A stretch of 64,000 nt of DNA from NCBI GenBank assembly GCA_033239125.1, contig BSWB01000001.1, forward strand, positions 42,195,501 to 42,259,500. The letters are read 5' to 3'. Below the pieces are notes generated by a model. It was given only the letters and a program-made list of their open reading frames with translations, searched no databases and had not been told where the DNA came from. This DNA is from Fagopyrum homotropicum. Its lineage: Eukaryota > Streptophyta > Magnoliopsida > Caryophyllales > Polygonaceae. The position numbers and the translations under genes are program-made. Positions 1 through 11,363 of this stretch are shown piece by piece. The first letter of the stretch is position 1. Every line of letters begins with the position of its first letter.

Positions 1-2955
1 ACCTTATTTGGATCGTCTCCAATCGATAAAGGTCCTCCTAAACTTGAACTTAAACCCCTCCCCTCTCATTTGAAGTATGCATTTCTTGGTGATAATTCTA
101 CATATCCGGTGATTGTGAATGCATGCTTGAGTGATAATGAACTTGCTAAGTTGTTGCATGAACTAAGATTGCATAGGAAAGCCATTGGATACACTATTGA
201 TGACTTGGTTGGCATAAAACCTTCTTTGTGCATGCATAAGATATTGATGGAAGATAATCATAAACCCTCTATTGAACATCAAAGGAGATTAAATCCCATA
301 ATGAAAGAGGTAGTCAAAAAGGAAATCATTAAGTTGCTAGATGCGGGAATTATCTACCCTATCTCGGATAGTAAGTGGGTTAGTCCCGTTCATGTAGTTC
401 CTAAGAAGGGTGGGATGACCGTAGTAACTAATGAGAACAACGAACTAATCCCGACTAGGACGGTTACGGGGTGGAGGATGTGTATTGATTATAGGAAGTT
501 GAACATGGCCTCTAGGAAAGATCACTTCCCTCTCCCCTTCATTGACCAAATGCTAGAAAGGTTAGCTCAACATTCTCATTTTTGCTACTTAGATGGCTAT
601 AGTGGATTCTTCCAAATCCCTATCCACCCCGATGACCAAGAGAAAACCACCTTTACATGTCCATGGGGTACTTTTGCATATAGGAGAATGCCATTTGGGT
701 TGTGTAATGCACCCGCCACCTTCCAAAGGTGTATGATGGCTATCTTTTCGGAATACATTGAAAATATCATGGAAGTGTTCATGGATGATTTCTCTGTTTA
801 TGGTTCTTCCTTTGATAATTGCTTGGCTAACTTGTCATTAGTATTGCAAAGATGTGAGGAGACAAATCTTGTCTTGAATTGGAAAAAATGCCACTTCATG
901 GTAAGTGAAGGCATTGTGTTAGGACACTTGGTGTCCAACCGTGGCATTGAGGTTGATAGGGCCAAGATTGAAACGATAGAGAAGTTGCCACCACCTACCT
1001 CGGTGAAGGGGGTAAGGAGTTTCTTAGGGCATGCCGGTTTTTACCGGAGGTTTATTCAAGACTTCTATAAAATCTCTAAGCCTCTCACTAACCTACTAAT
1101 GAAGGATGTTGATTTTGTCTTTTCCAAAGATTGTCTTGAGGCTTTTTGTAGGTTGAAGAACGCCTTGATCTCCGCACCTATCATGCAACCTCCGGATTGG
1201 AGTTTACCGTTTGAGATCATGTGTGATGCAAGCGATGTAGCCGTTGGGGCCGTTTTGGGGCAAAGGAAAGATGGGCGCACTCATGCTATTTACTATGCTA
1301 GCAAGACGCTAGATGATGCCCAACTAAATTATGCTACCACCGAGAAAGAGTAGCTAGCGGTTGTATACGCATTTGAGAAGTTCCGCTCATATCTTGTTGG
1401 AGCGAAGGTCATAGTTTATACGGATCATGCTGCGATCCGTTATCTACTTACAAAGAAGGATGCCAAGCCAAGGTTGATTCGGTGGATCCTTCTTCTTCAA
1501 GAGTTTGATTTGGAAATCCGGGACAAGAAGGGATCCGAGAACTCCGTGGCGGATCACCTTAGTAGACTCCCACCATTGGAGCTTAAAAGAGATGACATCC
1601 CGATTGATGACTCATTCCGGGATGAGCAATTGCAAATGGTGGAGGAATGCTTGTTCCAAGTATCTAGAGGAAGCGAGCCATGGTTTGCCGACATTGTGAA
1701 CTACTTAGTGTGTGAGGAAGTACCTCCCGGTTTGACATATGCCCAAAGGAAGAAGTTCTTCAAGGATGTGAGGCACTACTATTGGAGTGAACCACTTTTG
1801 TTCAAAAGAGGGCCGGATGGAATGTTTAGAAGATGCATACCGGAGGATGAGGTGGAGAGTGTGATCCGCCATTGTCATTCCTTGCCATGTGGAGGGCATG
1901 CTAGCTCACACAAGACATGTGCTAAGGTGTTGCAATCGGGCTTCTTTTGGCCAAGTTTGTTCAAGGATGTGCAAGGCTATGTGGTAGCTTGTGATGCTTG
2001 CCAAAGGACGGGAAACATCTCAAGGAGAAATGAGATGCCCTTGAACAACATTCAAGAAGTGGAAATATTTGATGTGTGGGGTGTGGACTTCATGGGACCA
2101 TTCCCTTCTTCATGTGGCAACCTCTACATCCTATTGGCGGTTGACTATGTTTCGAGATAGGTGGAGGCAATCGCCTCTCCTACAAATGACGCCAAGGTTG
2201 TGGTGCGGTTCTTCAACCGAGTGATCTTTCCTAGGTTTGGAACACCAAGGGTGATCATAAGCGATGGAGGGAAGCACTTCACCAATAGGAACTTTGGGGC
2301 ACTTTTGGCTAAGTATGGGGTGACTCATAAGGTGGCAACACCTTACCATCCCCAAACTAGTGGCCAAGTGGAGATCTCCAACCGAGAGATAAAGGCCATT
2401 CTCGAGAAGACGGTATCTAGAACTAGAAAGGATTGGGCTATGAAGCTCAATGATGCTTTGTGGGCATATAGGACCGCTTTCAAGACACCAATTGGCACTA
2501 CTCCTTACAAGTTGGTCTATGGCAAGTCTTGCCACCTTCTGGTAGAAATAGAGCATAGAGCGCATTGGGCCATTAAGTGGCTAAATTTTGACCTCAAGGA
2601 GGCGGGAGAGAAGAGGATGCTTGATATGAATGCCCTTGAGGAGATCCGGTTGGATGCTTATGAGAATGCCCGGATCTACAAGGAAAGAACCAAACGATGG
2701 CATGACAAGAGGATCATCCCAAAGGAGTTGAGTGAAGGAGACCTTGTCCTTCTCTTCAACTCAAGGATGCGGCTCTTTCCCGGAATGCTCAAATCAAGAT
2801 GGACCGGGCCATATGTGGTGAAGAAGATCTTTCCCCATGGAGCTATTGAGATAGGAGGGGAGCATTGTGAAAACTTTAAGGTGAATGGGCACCGGTTGAA
2901 GAAGTATATCCCGGGAGCTCCGGTGGATATGATTGCCCCACTTTACCTTGAGTAG
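1..2955 (+). pseudogene. pol: Athila pol fragment of element A (RT, RNase H, integrase)
   Basis: One reading frame runs from base 1 to the stop at 2953-2955 and is broken only by two in-frame TAG codons. The TAG at 1351-1353 replaces a Leu codon in RNase H, and the TAG at 2158-2160 replaces a Trp codon in the integrase core; element B keeps both sense codons. Domains in order: RT with the FMDD catalytic motif (Athila form of YxDD) at 778-789; RNase H with CDASDVAVGAVLG near 1222-1260; integrase with an HHCC zinc finger (about 1870-2010), the first catalytic Asp in GVDFMGP near 2085, the second in ISDGG near 2260, and Glu in GQVEISNRE near 2365. The apparent starts at 70 and 1474 are not ATG starts of separate genes. 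The protein would be a polyprotein; here it cannot be made whole. Confidence 0.95.
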
Positions 2956-3618
2956 ACGCCCCGAGTTTGGTCAAGCTAATGACCTTAAAGAAGCGCTTGG
3001 TGGGAGGCAACCCATTGGTAACGTTTTCCTTTTCTCATTTTTGTTTTTGTTTTAGATTTTTCTGTTTTTGTGTGTTTTTGTGTGTGCGTTGTGAGCTAGA
3101 GCTTTAGTAGCATTGGAAGCCTTGCTTGGCAAGTGAATGATGATGATGAACCCCTCATAAATTATGGGTGGAGCGGACGCGGAACTTGGACGGCTAGCGG
3201 TGCCTAGCGCGGGTCCCGATGCCTTGAGGAACACTTAGAGCTCTCTACCATGGTTGATAGGATCATCCAACATCAATTCCACTTGAGAATCCCAAATACC
3301 ATAGCAAACCATTTTTACATTGTGAGAACCTTCTTTCACTCTTCTTTACTTCATTTACACATTGGGGACAATGTGTTTCTAAGTATGGGGTGGGGTTTGC
3401 ATGATCCTTTGCATAATGAGCATCTAGGGTAGTTTAATATTTTCACATGCCTTGCATTGTATATATTCATTTCGAAAATCCCATAAAAATCAGAAAATTT
3501 AAAATTTTTTTGTGCTTTCTAGGCTTGGATATGACCCTAATGATGAATCTTGTCTTGTGGATTGGCTATGGATAGCCTTATGTGTTAAATTGATGAATGC
3601 ATATGTGGACTTGAAATA
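2956..3618 (+). other. 3' untranslated region of element A, first part
   Basis: No gene seen. It holds the post-pol hairpins and, at 3359-3374, the stem-loop ACATTGGGGACAATGT followed by a purine-rich tract AAGTATGGGGTGGGG (about 3381-3395), an internal second polypurine tract typical of Athila elements. It lacks the CGGCCG palindrome module that B has in this region at 11605-11670. Confidence 0.75.
2969..3014 (+). promoter_or_regulatory. Post-pol hairpin group of element A
   Basis: Fourteen bases after the pol stop lie three self-complementary words in a row: GGTCAAGCTAATGACC (2969-2984, 5-bp arms), AAGCGCTT (2991-2998, perfect palindrome) and TGGGAGGCAACCCA (3001-3014, 4-bp arms). The same group follows pol in B (11364-11409) and, partly changed, in D (minus strand, 35399-35412 and beyond). 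Conservation outside coding sequence suggests an RNA-level role; the role is unknown. Confidence 0.6.
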
Positions 3619-3623
3619 CTTCT
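3619..3623. repeat. Target-site duplication CTTCT of element B, left copy
   Basis: CTTCT immediately precedes the TG of the left B LTR and is repeated at 15002-15006 immediately after the CA of the right B LTR. Confidence 0.95.
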
Positions 3624-3953
3624 TGATAACACGATTTATGACTTAGGTTTAGGTAATCATTTAGATAGATTTCTCACTCATTCATGCACGGTTTAGCACT
3701 AATTCACGACGTTTGCACTCAAATCACGTATTTTGTCGAGATAGATGTCTACACGGACTTGTGCGTTGCTTTGTAGGTATTTCGGGGGTCTTTTGGACAT
3801 TAACCGATACATTAGAGGGCCAAGCCTCATGATGGTACACATCCAAAGCTTTGGAGGAGCATAATTGGAGCAACAAAGGACACAAAGACCACTATTGGTG
3901 CAAGCAATGGAGCAACTCATGGCTAGACGATCATAGCATGTTTTTGCTGAAGA

Positions 3954-4079
3954 AAATCGGACCAACTAGTAGCTAAATCGGCCGATTTAATCCTACTGGG
4001 TCGATTTTTGGGCCTTTGACAGCTTAAGCCACATGTCCCACGATCTCTTGTCCGGCCTTGCTCTTGGTGGAGAATATAA
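3954..4079 (+). promoter_or_regulatory. LTR promoter of B: CGGCCG module plus TATA box
   Basis: Left half-site AAAATCGG (3953-3960), perfect 16-bp palindrome TAAATCGGCCGATTTA (3974-3989) and right half-site GGTCGATTTTT (about 3999-4009) lie about 65-120 bp upstream of the TATA box AATATAAG (4073-4080). The same promoter is repeated in the 3' LTR (palindrome 13529-13542). TATA assignment is by position and sequence; no start site is proven. Confidence 0.7.
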
Positions 4080-4540
4080 GTGGTCCTGCAGGTTGTTGCT
4101 GAGCATCTCTCCTCTCCACACTCTCATTCACAGCTCATCAATATGGGGGGAAAGATTGGAGGAGAAGAAAAGCTCTCAAGGATTGAAGGAAGAAGAAGAA
4201 CACCATTCTAGGAGTGATAGTGAGGTTTTGAGTGATTTTAGAGTCTTGGATTGAAGAACTATTGCAAGGGTTGTTAGGAACGTTTTGGATCTTCATTTTA
4301 GAGTTTGTAAGTCTTGCTACAACTTAGATTCAATTGAGATTTATTGATTTTTCTTGCTTATCTTTCATTATCCATCTATGAACACCATGTATGCTTGTTT
4401 GATGATTTTGGATCTTGATATGCATACTATTGGCTAGTTTATTGTGATTCTGGAGTGATGGATTGATGATTATGGCTTGGGTGATGATAGGATGGACTTA
4501 TATGTTAGTTTAGGATGAATTGATTGAACCAAACCTTAAC

Positions 4541-4614
4541 CAGAGAGGAAAATCGACCTGTTCTACAGGTAAATCGGCCGATTTCCCTATGATCCACCCG
4601 ATTTCCTTCTCTGT
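4541..4614 (+). promoter_or_regulatory. Second CGGCCG module in the 5' LTR of B
   Basis: Perfect palindrome AAATCGGCCGATTT at 4571-4584, framed by an outer imperfect inverted repeat: CAGAGAGGAAAATCGAC on the left and CCCGATTTCCTTCTCTG on the right (about 17-bp arms). It lies about 490 bp downstream of the TATA box, so it should be inside the transcript. The 3' LTR copy has its palindrome at 14125-14138. Confidence 0.7.
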
Positions 4615-5355
4615 TGCTCTTTGAATGATGAATCTGTATGATTGGGGTGTTAGGTTGTTAAATCCTAGTGTTTATTAAGCCTAATTTAGCTTAGGATCAC
4701 CTAATGCTATCAACCTAAGTGAAGGAAGAGATCTACCCGATGATTCCCGATCTTAGATACCTTAGAAGATAAATTCTAGGTAGTAGTGAGCCTCATAAGC
4801 CGCTATTGGATCGAGTGTGCTAGGATTATTGCTTGAGATTTCCCTATTCCGAGACTTACCCGGTAAGGAGAGGGTTACCCCTTAAGTAGTATCTAGTTTG
4901 TGTGGAATTCCTTATTCTAACCCCTTGAGACCTACCCGGTAATAGGAGTTTGATGCGGGATTAGTGAAGTGAGAGACCTACCCGGTAATCACTTCCATTA
5001 GTGAAACATTCTTTCCCCAACACCGCAGCTTGTCCTTAGAATCCTTAGAACCTTGAGTCCAATGCCATAACCGGAAATCTTGACCTCTAGAATCTACTTT
5101 TCTCTCTTGATCATATACTTGTGCTTTGTGTTACTTGTTCGTTGCTAGCTTGAGTTGTTAGTTGTTTTATTATCTTGCTTGACTTGTGATCTTTGTTTGA
5201 TCACCACAAAAACCAACAAAAACATTGTGTTTTTCCATTTTCTTTGTTTCTCATCTTATCTTGGTCTAGATTCACACTATCTTTGATCATTGTTTGACTC
5301 GATTTCACCTTAGTCTTTGTGTTCGACCTCGGAATACTATCCCTACTACAAACGT

Positions 5356-5370
5356 CCCGTACACTGCGGG
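5356..5370 (+). promoter_or_regulatory. U5 stem-loop CCCG-TACACTG-CGGG in the 5' LTR of B
   Basis: CCCGTACACTGCGGG can fold with a 4-bp stem and a 7-nt loop. The loop TACACTG is nearly invariant in the LTRs of A, B, C, D and F, while the last stem pair is G-C in A and B and A-T in C. Confidence 0.6.
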
Positions 5371-5445
5371 TTCGCTAGATAATTATAACGAGTATAAATT
5401 TAAAACCTATTGCGTATCACACATATCCTGAGCGTAACAAGTTTT

Positions 5446-5463
5446 TGGCGCCGTTGCCGGGGA
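5446..5463 (+). other. Primer binding site of B (tRNA-Asp)
   Basis: TGGCGCCGTTGCCGGGGA matches the reverse complement of the 3' end of plant tRNA-Asp(GTC), including the CCA-derived TGG. It lies 6 nt after the LTR end. This is the usual Athila primer. Confidence 0.93.
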
Positions 5464-5579
5464 CTAGGTCTAGATCGAGTCTATTTGTGATTGTTTATAG
5501 TGTAGATCTTTCTTGTTGCTTTTGATCTCTCTTTGGTTTGTGTCTTTGCTTTTCAGGACATCTCTTACTCTTTAGGTGT

Positions 5580-8500
5580 ATGCGAAGATCTCGTGGCAAG
5601 GATTTAGCTCCATTCGATCCCGAACCGGAGAAAACCCTTAGATCTAGATCCAAGAGCATTAAAAAGGGAAAAGAGATGGCCGGAAGAGACCTCCAAGCTG
5701 AATTGGATGAAGCCTTAGAGCAAATAAGGCTAAGAGATGAGCTCTTGGAGGAGGAAAGGAATATTGCCAATGAGAGGCAAGAAGCAACTAGGAGGGAGAT
5801 TAATGAGATTAGGCAAGCCCTTGTACAAGGAGAGCTTAATCGTCAACAACCTCCACCTCCTCCACCACAACCGCAGCCGGCGGCGAATGTTAGGGTTGTA
5901 CCCATTGCTATTGAAGAGCCACAAACTTTGGGTAGACGTATGGATCCGGCACAAAGAGCACACCGTCCGGGTGTGAACTTAGGAGATCCCGCAGCCCACA
6001 ACTACGAGCTCCACCCTCAAGTTCTACAAATGATCCGGCATAATCAATTTGGAGGGATGGAAGGAGAGTCTCCTCATCAACACTTGATGAATTACGAGAT
6101 TTTGATGGAGACTCTTAGACCGCCAAGATTGGAGAGCAACAACCATAAGCTTAGGGCTTTTTCCTTCTCTCTTAAGGATAAAGCCTTAGCTTGGTATCAA
6201 TCTATTCCACAAGGGCGAGTTGGTACTTGGGAGGAGATGACAACCGAGTTTTTGACTAAGTTCTTCCCACCTTCCAAGACTACCGAGTTAAGAGGGAAGA
6301 TCAATGCCTTCGTGATGAAGGATAGAGAGAGTTTGTTCAAGTCTTGGGAGAGATTCAAGGATCTTCTCCTAGATTGTCCACACCATGGCATACCGAAAAT
6401 TGAGCTTTTGGAGATCTACTTCAAGGGACTTGATAAAGATAGCCAATTCAAGCTTCAATCCCTTTCCGGTGGGACTTTCATGGAGAAACATGTAGATGAT
6501 GCTTGGGAGTTTGTAGAGAAACAAGCTCTAGTGATTGAGAAATACTCCCATAGGAAGAGTGAAGGGAGAAAGGCGGGAGCATATGAGGTGAGTGAGGTCA
6601 CCATGAGCAATTTCAAGCTTGACGCCATCAACAACGAGCTAAAGTCCTTGAGGGAGTTGTGTGCTACAACTTTGAAGAATCAAGCAACTCCTCAAGTGCT
6701 TCCACAAGCTAACTTATCTTCCAAGGAGGAGGATGTGAATTACATGGGAAGGGGCAATTACAACAACTATCAAGGCCCAAGGAACTTCAACAACAACCGA
6801 CAATTCAACAATTACCGGCCCAACCACAACCATCCCGGGTTTTCCTATTCTAACCCGGATGGAGCCTTGAACCCTCCCGCTTCCACAAGCACAACTCCAC
6901 CACCAAAAGCTTCACAAGAACCTCCACCCAGATTTACTCAACCTCCAAAGGATAGAACCGAAATGATGTTTGAGCAATTGCTTGGAAGGTTGAGTGGTCT
7001 TGAGAGCACTGTGACTTCGATTTCTAAGGCTCAAAAGGTTTTGGAAGCACAAGTGTTCCAAAAGGCGGGTGAAGCACATAGAGATCCGGGAAAGCTTCCC
7101 GGAAGAACCGAAGAAAACCCAAGAGGCCAAGTGTTGGCTATTACAACAAGAAGTGGGTTGAGCATGAAGGATCCTTTGCCCAAGGAGAATGCTAAAGGGA
7201 AGCAAGTGGTGAATGAAGAAGAGACTTTGCAAGGAGATGGAGGCAAGAGCAAGGATGTAGAGCCAACCTATGTGGCACCGCCTCCATACAAGCCACCACT
7301 ACCGTTCCCACAATCACGAGCAAGAGCTCGCTTGGACAATCACTTTGGTAAATTCCTTGAACTAATGTCTAAATTACATATTAATATTCCGTTCATGGAT
7401 GCTATCTTAGGTATGCCGGCATATGGCAAGTTCTTGAAGGAAATACTCTCCAACAAAAGGAAGTTAGAGGAGTATGGGGAGATAAGAATGACGAAGAGAT
7501 CCTCGGAGTTGATTCAAACGATGAAGGAAGAGATGCCTCCTAAGCTAAGGGATCCGGGATCCTTTTGTGTGCCAATCGGAGTAGGAGAAGTGAAGTATGA
7601 CGCCTTATGTGATCTTGGGGCAAGTGTAAGCATCATCCCGCTTGCACTTTGTAACAAGGTTGGGCTAGGAGAGCCAAAGCCGGTCAAGATGACCCTTTAC
7701 ATGGCGGACCGCTCGATCACTCATCCGGTTGGAATCTTGGAAGACATCCCGGTGCAACTAGGGAAGTTCTATGTGCCCATAGACTTCGTTGTTTTGGACA
7801 TCCCGGCGGATTATCCGGTTCCTATCATCTTGGGAAGACCTTTCCTAGCTACTTCCGGATGTCTAGTAGATTGCAAGAATGGGACTCTCTCCTTCAACAT
7901 TGGAGAAGAGAACATCAAGTTCAAGCTGTCCACAATGATGAAAGGACCAACCCTTGATGAAGATGTATTCAACATAGTTGAAGAAGAGGAGTCTAGAGAG
8001 GTTGTGAGCTCAATCTTGCTTAAGGATCCACTTGAGAAGGTTCTTAGCTCAAGCTTGATGGAGGAAGGAGTTGAGGAGAGTAGCAATGAAGTAATCAAGG
8101 CCTTGAATGCATTGGACGAGCTACCAAGTGTTGGATTTGAAGTGCTAGAAGAAGAGAAAAACAGCCAGAAAAATCGGCATGCCTGGGCAAAATCGGCCGA
8201 TTTTTGTCCTTGTGCTGAAATTTCATCCAGTTTTGCAAAAACAGAAACTCAGATCGACCCACTGCCAGAAAAATCGGCCGATTTTTCCTCCTGGGTCGAT
8301 TTTCCTGAGTCTTTTCAGCACCAACCACTTGAATGTGAGCAATCATCAAGGGACTTCAAGGAGGCTTCCATGGCTTTGCAATCATCTCAACCTACATTGT
8401 ATGGATCGTCTCCAACCGAAAAAGGTCCTCCTCAACTTGATCTTAAACCTCTTCCTTCTCATTTAAAATATGCTTTCCTTGGTTCAAATTCTACTTATCC

Positions 8501-11348
8501 GGTGATTGTGAATGCATATTTGAATGATGATGAACTTGATAAATTGTTGAATGAATTGAAACTGCATAGAAAGGCAATAGGATACACCATTGATGATCTT
8601 GTTTGCATCAAACCATCTTTGTGCATGCATAGGATAATGATGGAAGATAATCATAAACCCTCTATTGAACATCAAAGAAGATTGAATCCCATAATGAAAG
8701 AGGTAGTCAAAAAGGAAATCATTAAGTTGCTAGATGCGGGAATTATCTACCCTATCTCGGATAGTAAGTGGGTTAGTCCCGTCCATGTAGTACCTAAGAA
8801 GGGTGGGATGACCGTAGTGACCAATGAGAACAATGAACTAATCCCGACTAGGACGGTTACGGGGTGGAGAATGTGCATTGGCTATAGAAAGCTTAACATG
8901 ACCTCTAGGAAAGATCACTTCCCTCTCCCTTTCATTGACCAAATGCTAGAGAGATTAGCTCAACATTCCCACTTTTGTTATTTAGATGGCTATAGTGGAT
9001 TCTTCCAAATCCCTATCCACCCCGATGACCAAGAGAAAACAACCTTTACATGTCCATGGGGTACTTTTGCATATAGGAGAATGCCTTTTGGGTTGTGTAA
9101 TGCACCCGCCACCTTCCAAAGGTGCATGATGGCAATCTTTTCGGAATACATTGAAAATATTATGGAAGTGTTCATGGATGATTTCTCTGTTTATGGTTCT
9201 TCCTTTGATAATTGCTTGACTAACTTGTCATTAGTATTGCAAAGATGTGAGGAGACAAATCTTGTCTTGAATTGGGAAAAATGCCACTTCATGGTAAGTG
9301 AAGGTATTGTGTTAGGACACTTGGTGTCTAACCGTGGCATTGAGGTTGATAGGGCCAAGATTGAGACGATAGAGAAGTTGCCACCACCTATCTCGGTGAA
9401 AGGGGTAAGGAGTTTCTTAGGGCATGCCGGTTTTTACCGGAGGTTTATTCAAGACTTCTCTAAAATTTCTAAGCCCCTTACTAACCTACTAATGAAAGAT
9501 GTTGAATTTGTTTTCTCCAAAGATTGCCTTGAGGCTTTTTGTAGGTTGAAGAACGCCTTGATCTCCACACCTATAATGCAACCTCCGGATTGGAGTTTAC
9601 CGTTTGAGATCATGTGTGATGCAAGCGATGTAGCCGTTGGGGCTGTTTTGGGGTAAAGGAAAGATGGGCGAACTCATGCTATTTATTATGCTAGCAAGAC
9701 GCTAGATGATGCCCAACTCAATTATGCCACCACCGAGAAGGAGTTGCTAGCGGTGGTGTATGCTTTCGAGAAGTTCCGCTCATATCTTGTTGGAGCGAAG
9801 GTCATAGTTTATACGGATCATGCTGCGATCCGTTACCTCCTTACCAAGAAGGATGCAAAGCCTAGGTTGATTCGGTGGATCCTTCTTCTTCAAGAGTTTG
9901 ATTTGGAAATCCGGGACAAGAAGGGATCCGAGAACTCCGTGGCGGATCACCTTAGTAGACTCCCACCATTGGAGCTTGAGAGAGAGGTCATCCCGATTGA
10001 TGACTCATTCCGGGATGAGCAATTGCAATTGGTGGACGAATGCTTGTTCCAAGTGTCTAGAGGAAGCGAGCCATGGTTTGCCGACATTGTGAACTACCTA
10101 GTGTGTGAGGAAGTGCCTCCCGGTTTGACATATGCCCAAAGAAAGAAGTTCTTCAAAGATGTGAGGCATTACGATTGGAGCGAGCCACTTTTGTTCAAAA
10201 GAGGCCCGGATGGAATGTTTAGGAGATGCATACCGGAGGATGAGGTGGAGAGTGTGATCCGCCATTGTCACTCCTTGCCATGTGGAGGGCATTCTAGCGC
10301 ACACAAGACATGTGCGAAGGTGCTACAATCGGGTTTCTTTTGGCCAAGTTTGTTCAAGGACGTGCAAGGCTTTATGGTAGCTTGTGATGCTTGCCAAAGG
10401 ATGGGCAACATCTCAAGGAGAAATGAGATGCCCTTGAACAACATACAAGAGGTAGAGATATTTGATGTATGGGGTGTGGACTTCATGGGACCATTCCCTT
10501 CTTCATGTGGCAACCTCTACATCCTATTAGCGGTTGACTATGTTTCGAGATGGGTGGAGGCAATCGCTTCACCTACAAATGACGCCAAGGTTGTGGTGCG
10601 GTTCTTCAATCGAGTGATCTTCCCTAGGTTTGGAACACCAAGGGTGATCATAAGTGATGGAGGGAAACACTTCACTAATAGGAACTTTGGAGCACTTTTG
10701 GCTAAGTATGGGGTGACCCATAAGGTGGCAACACCTTACCATCCCCAAACTAGTGGCCAAGTGGAGATCTCCAACCGGGAGATCAAGGGGATTCTCGAGA
10801 AGACGGTCTCAAGGAAAAGAAAGGATTGGGCTATGAAGCTCGATGATGCTTTGTGGGCTTATAGGACCGCTTTCAAGACACCCATTGGCACTACTCCCTA
10901 CAAGTTAGTCTATGGCAAGTCTTGCCACCTTCCGGTAGAGATGGAGCATAGAGCTTATTGGGCCATTAAGTGGCTAAATTTTGACCTCAAGGAGGCGGGA
11001 GAGAAGCGGTTGCTAGACATGAACGCCCTTGAGGAGATCCGGTTGGATGCTTATGAGAATGCCCGGATCTACAAGGAGAGGACTAAACGATGGCATGACA
11101 AGCGCCTCCTTCCAAAGGAGTTGAATGAAGGCGACTTGGTGCTTCTCTTCAACTCGAGGCTGCGGCTTTTCCCCGGAAAGCTCAAATCAAGATGGACCGG
11201 GCCATATGTGGTGAAGAAGATCTTTCCTCATGGAGCGGTAGAGATAGGAGGAGATCATTGTGGTAACTTCAAGGTGAATGGGCATCGATTGAAGAAGTAC
11301 ATCCCGGAAGCCCCGGTGGAAGTGATTGCCCCGCTTCACCTTGATTGA
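5580..11348 (+). pseudogene. gag-pol: Athila gag-pol polyprotein of B, one nonsense codon
   Basis: The frame starts at the ATG at 5580 (MRRSRGKDLAPFD); the longer upstream extension has only a TTG start and is not used. It runs 1922 codons to the stop at 11346-11348, broken once: TAA at 9654-9656 (codon 1359) replaces the Gln codon found in A. Order: charged, probably coiled-coil N-terminus (about aa 35-100); proline tract; gag core with NQFGG, WYQS and KFFPPSKT motifs (about aa 155-260); Asn-rich and basic region with no CCHC knuckle; aspartic protease with DLGA at aa 678-681 (7611-7622) and ILGRPFL; a linker with palindrome modules; RT with FMDD at 9171-9182 (aa 1198-1201); RNase H; integrase with HHCC finger and DDE residues. 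Just upstream of the ATG is a good 3' splice-site-like string (TTTGCTTTTCAG, ending 5556), also present in C; splicing is not shown. Confidence 0.95.
8161..8310 (+). promoter_or_regulatory. CGGCCG palindrome modules inside the B coding frame
   Basis: Two perfect palindromes lie in the protease-RT linker: AAAATCGGCCGATTTT (8189-8204) and AAAAATCGGCCGATTTTT (8269-8286). Half-sites AAAATCGGCA (8170-8179), AGATCGACCC (8251-8260) and GGGTCGATTTTCC (about 8293-8305) flank them. They read as the repeated peptide KSADF in frame. They match the LTR modules of the same element and lie where D has its own CCACGGCCGTGG modules. Confidence 0.7.
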
Positions 11349-11363
11349 AACGCTCCTGAATTT

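Larger units (their letters stand above)
1..3623 (+). mobile_element. Athila-type Ty3/gypsy element A, left piece
   Basis: This is the 3' part of an Athila-lineage LTR retrotransposon. Its 5' LTR, gag, protease and start of reverse transcriptase lie before the window. The piece ends at 3623, where element B is inserted. A resumes after B at 15007, because the text on both sides joins into the same 3' untranslated sequence that is uninterrupted inside B at about 12155-12260. The 5-bp duplication CTTCT (3619-3623 and 15002-15006) marks the insertion. A and B have nearly identical pol but different U3 sequences. Confidence 0.93.
3624..5439 (+). repeat. 5' LTR of element B (1816 bp)
   Basis: Starts TGATAACACG and ends GCGTAACA, directly followed by the primer site. 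It is 8 bp shorter than the 3' LTR because it lacks an 8-bp piece (GAGTTAGG type) near 5377. It carries two palindrome modules, a TATA box and a U5 stem-loop (listed separately). Confidence 0.96.

Noticed and set aside
597..782. Short ORFs antisense to or out of frame with pol (for example 1065-1280, 8990-9175, 60515-61309)
   Set aside because: They mirror the codon structure of the true polyprotein on the other strand or frame and have no support of their own.
1474..2955. Separate genes starting at 1474 and 2161
   Set aside because: Both are continuations of the same pol frame after single nonsense codons, and the apparent starts are internal.
8161..8310. KSADF repeats as a selected protein repeat
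   Set aside because: The homologous site in D encodes unrelated peptides while keeping a CGGCCG palindrome, so the DNA word is the conserved item.
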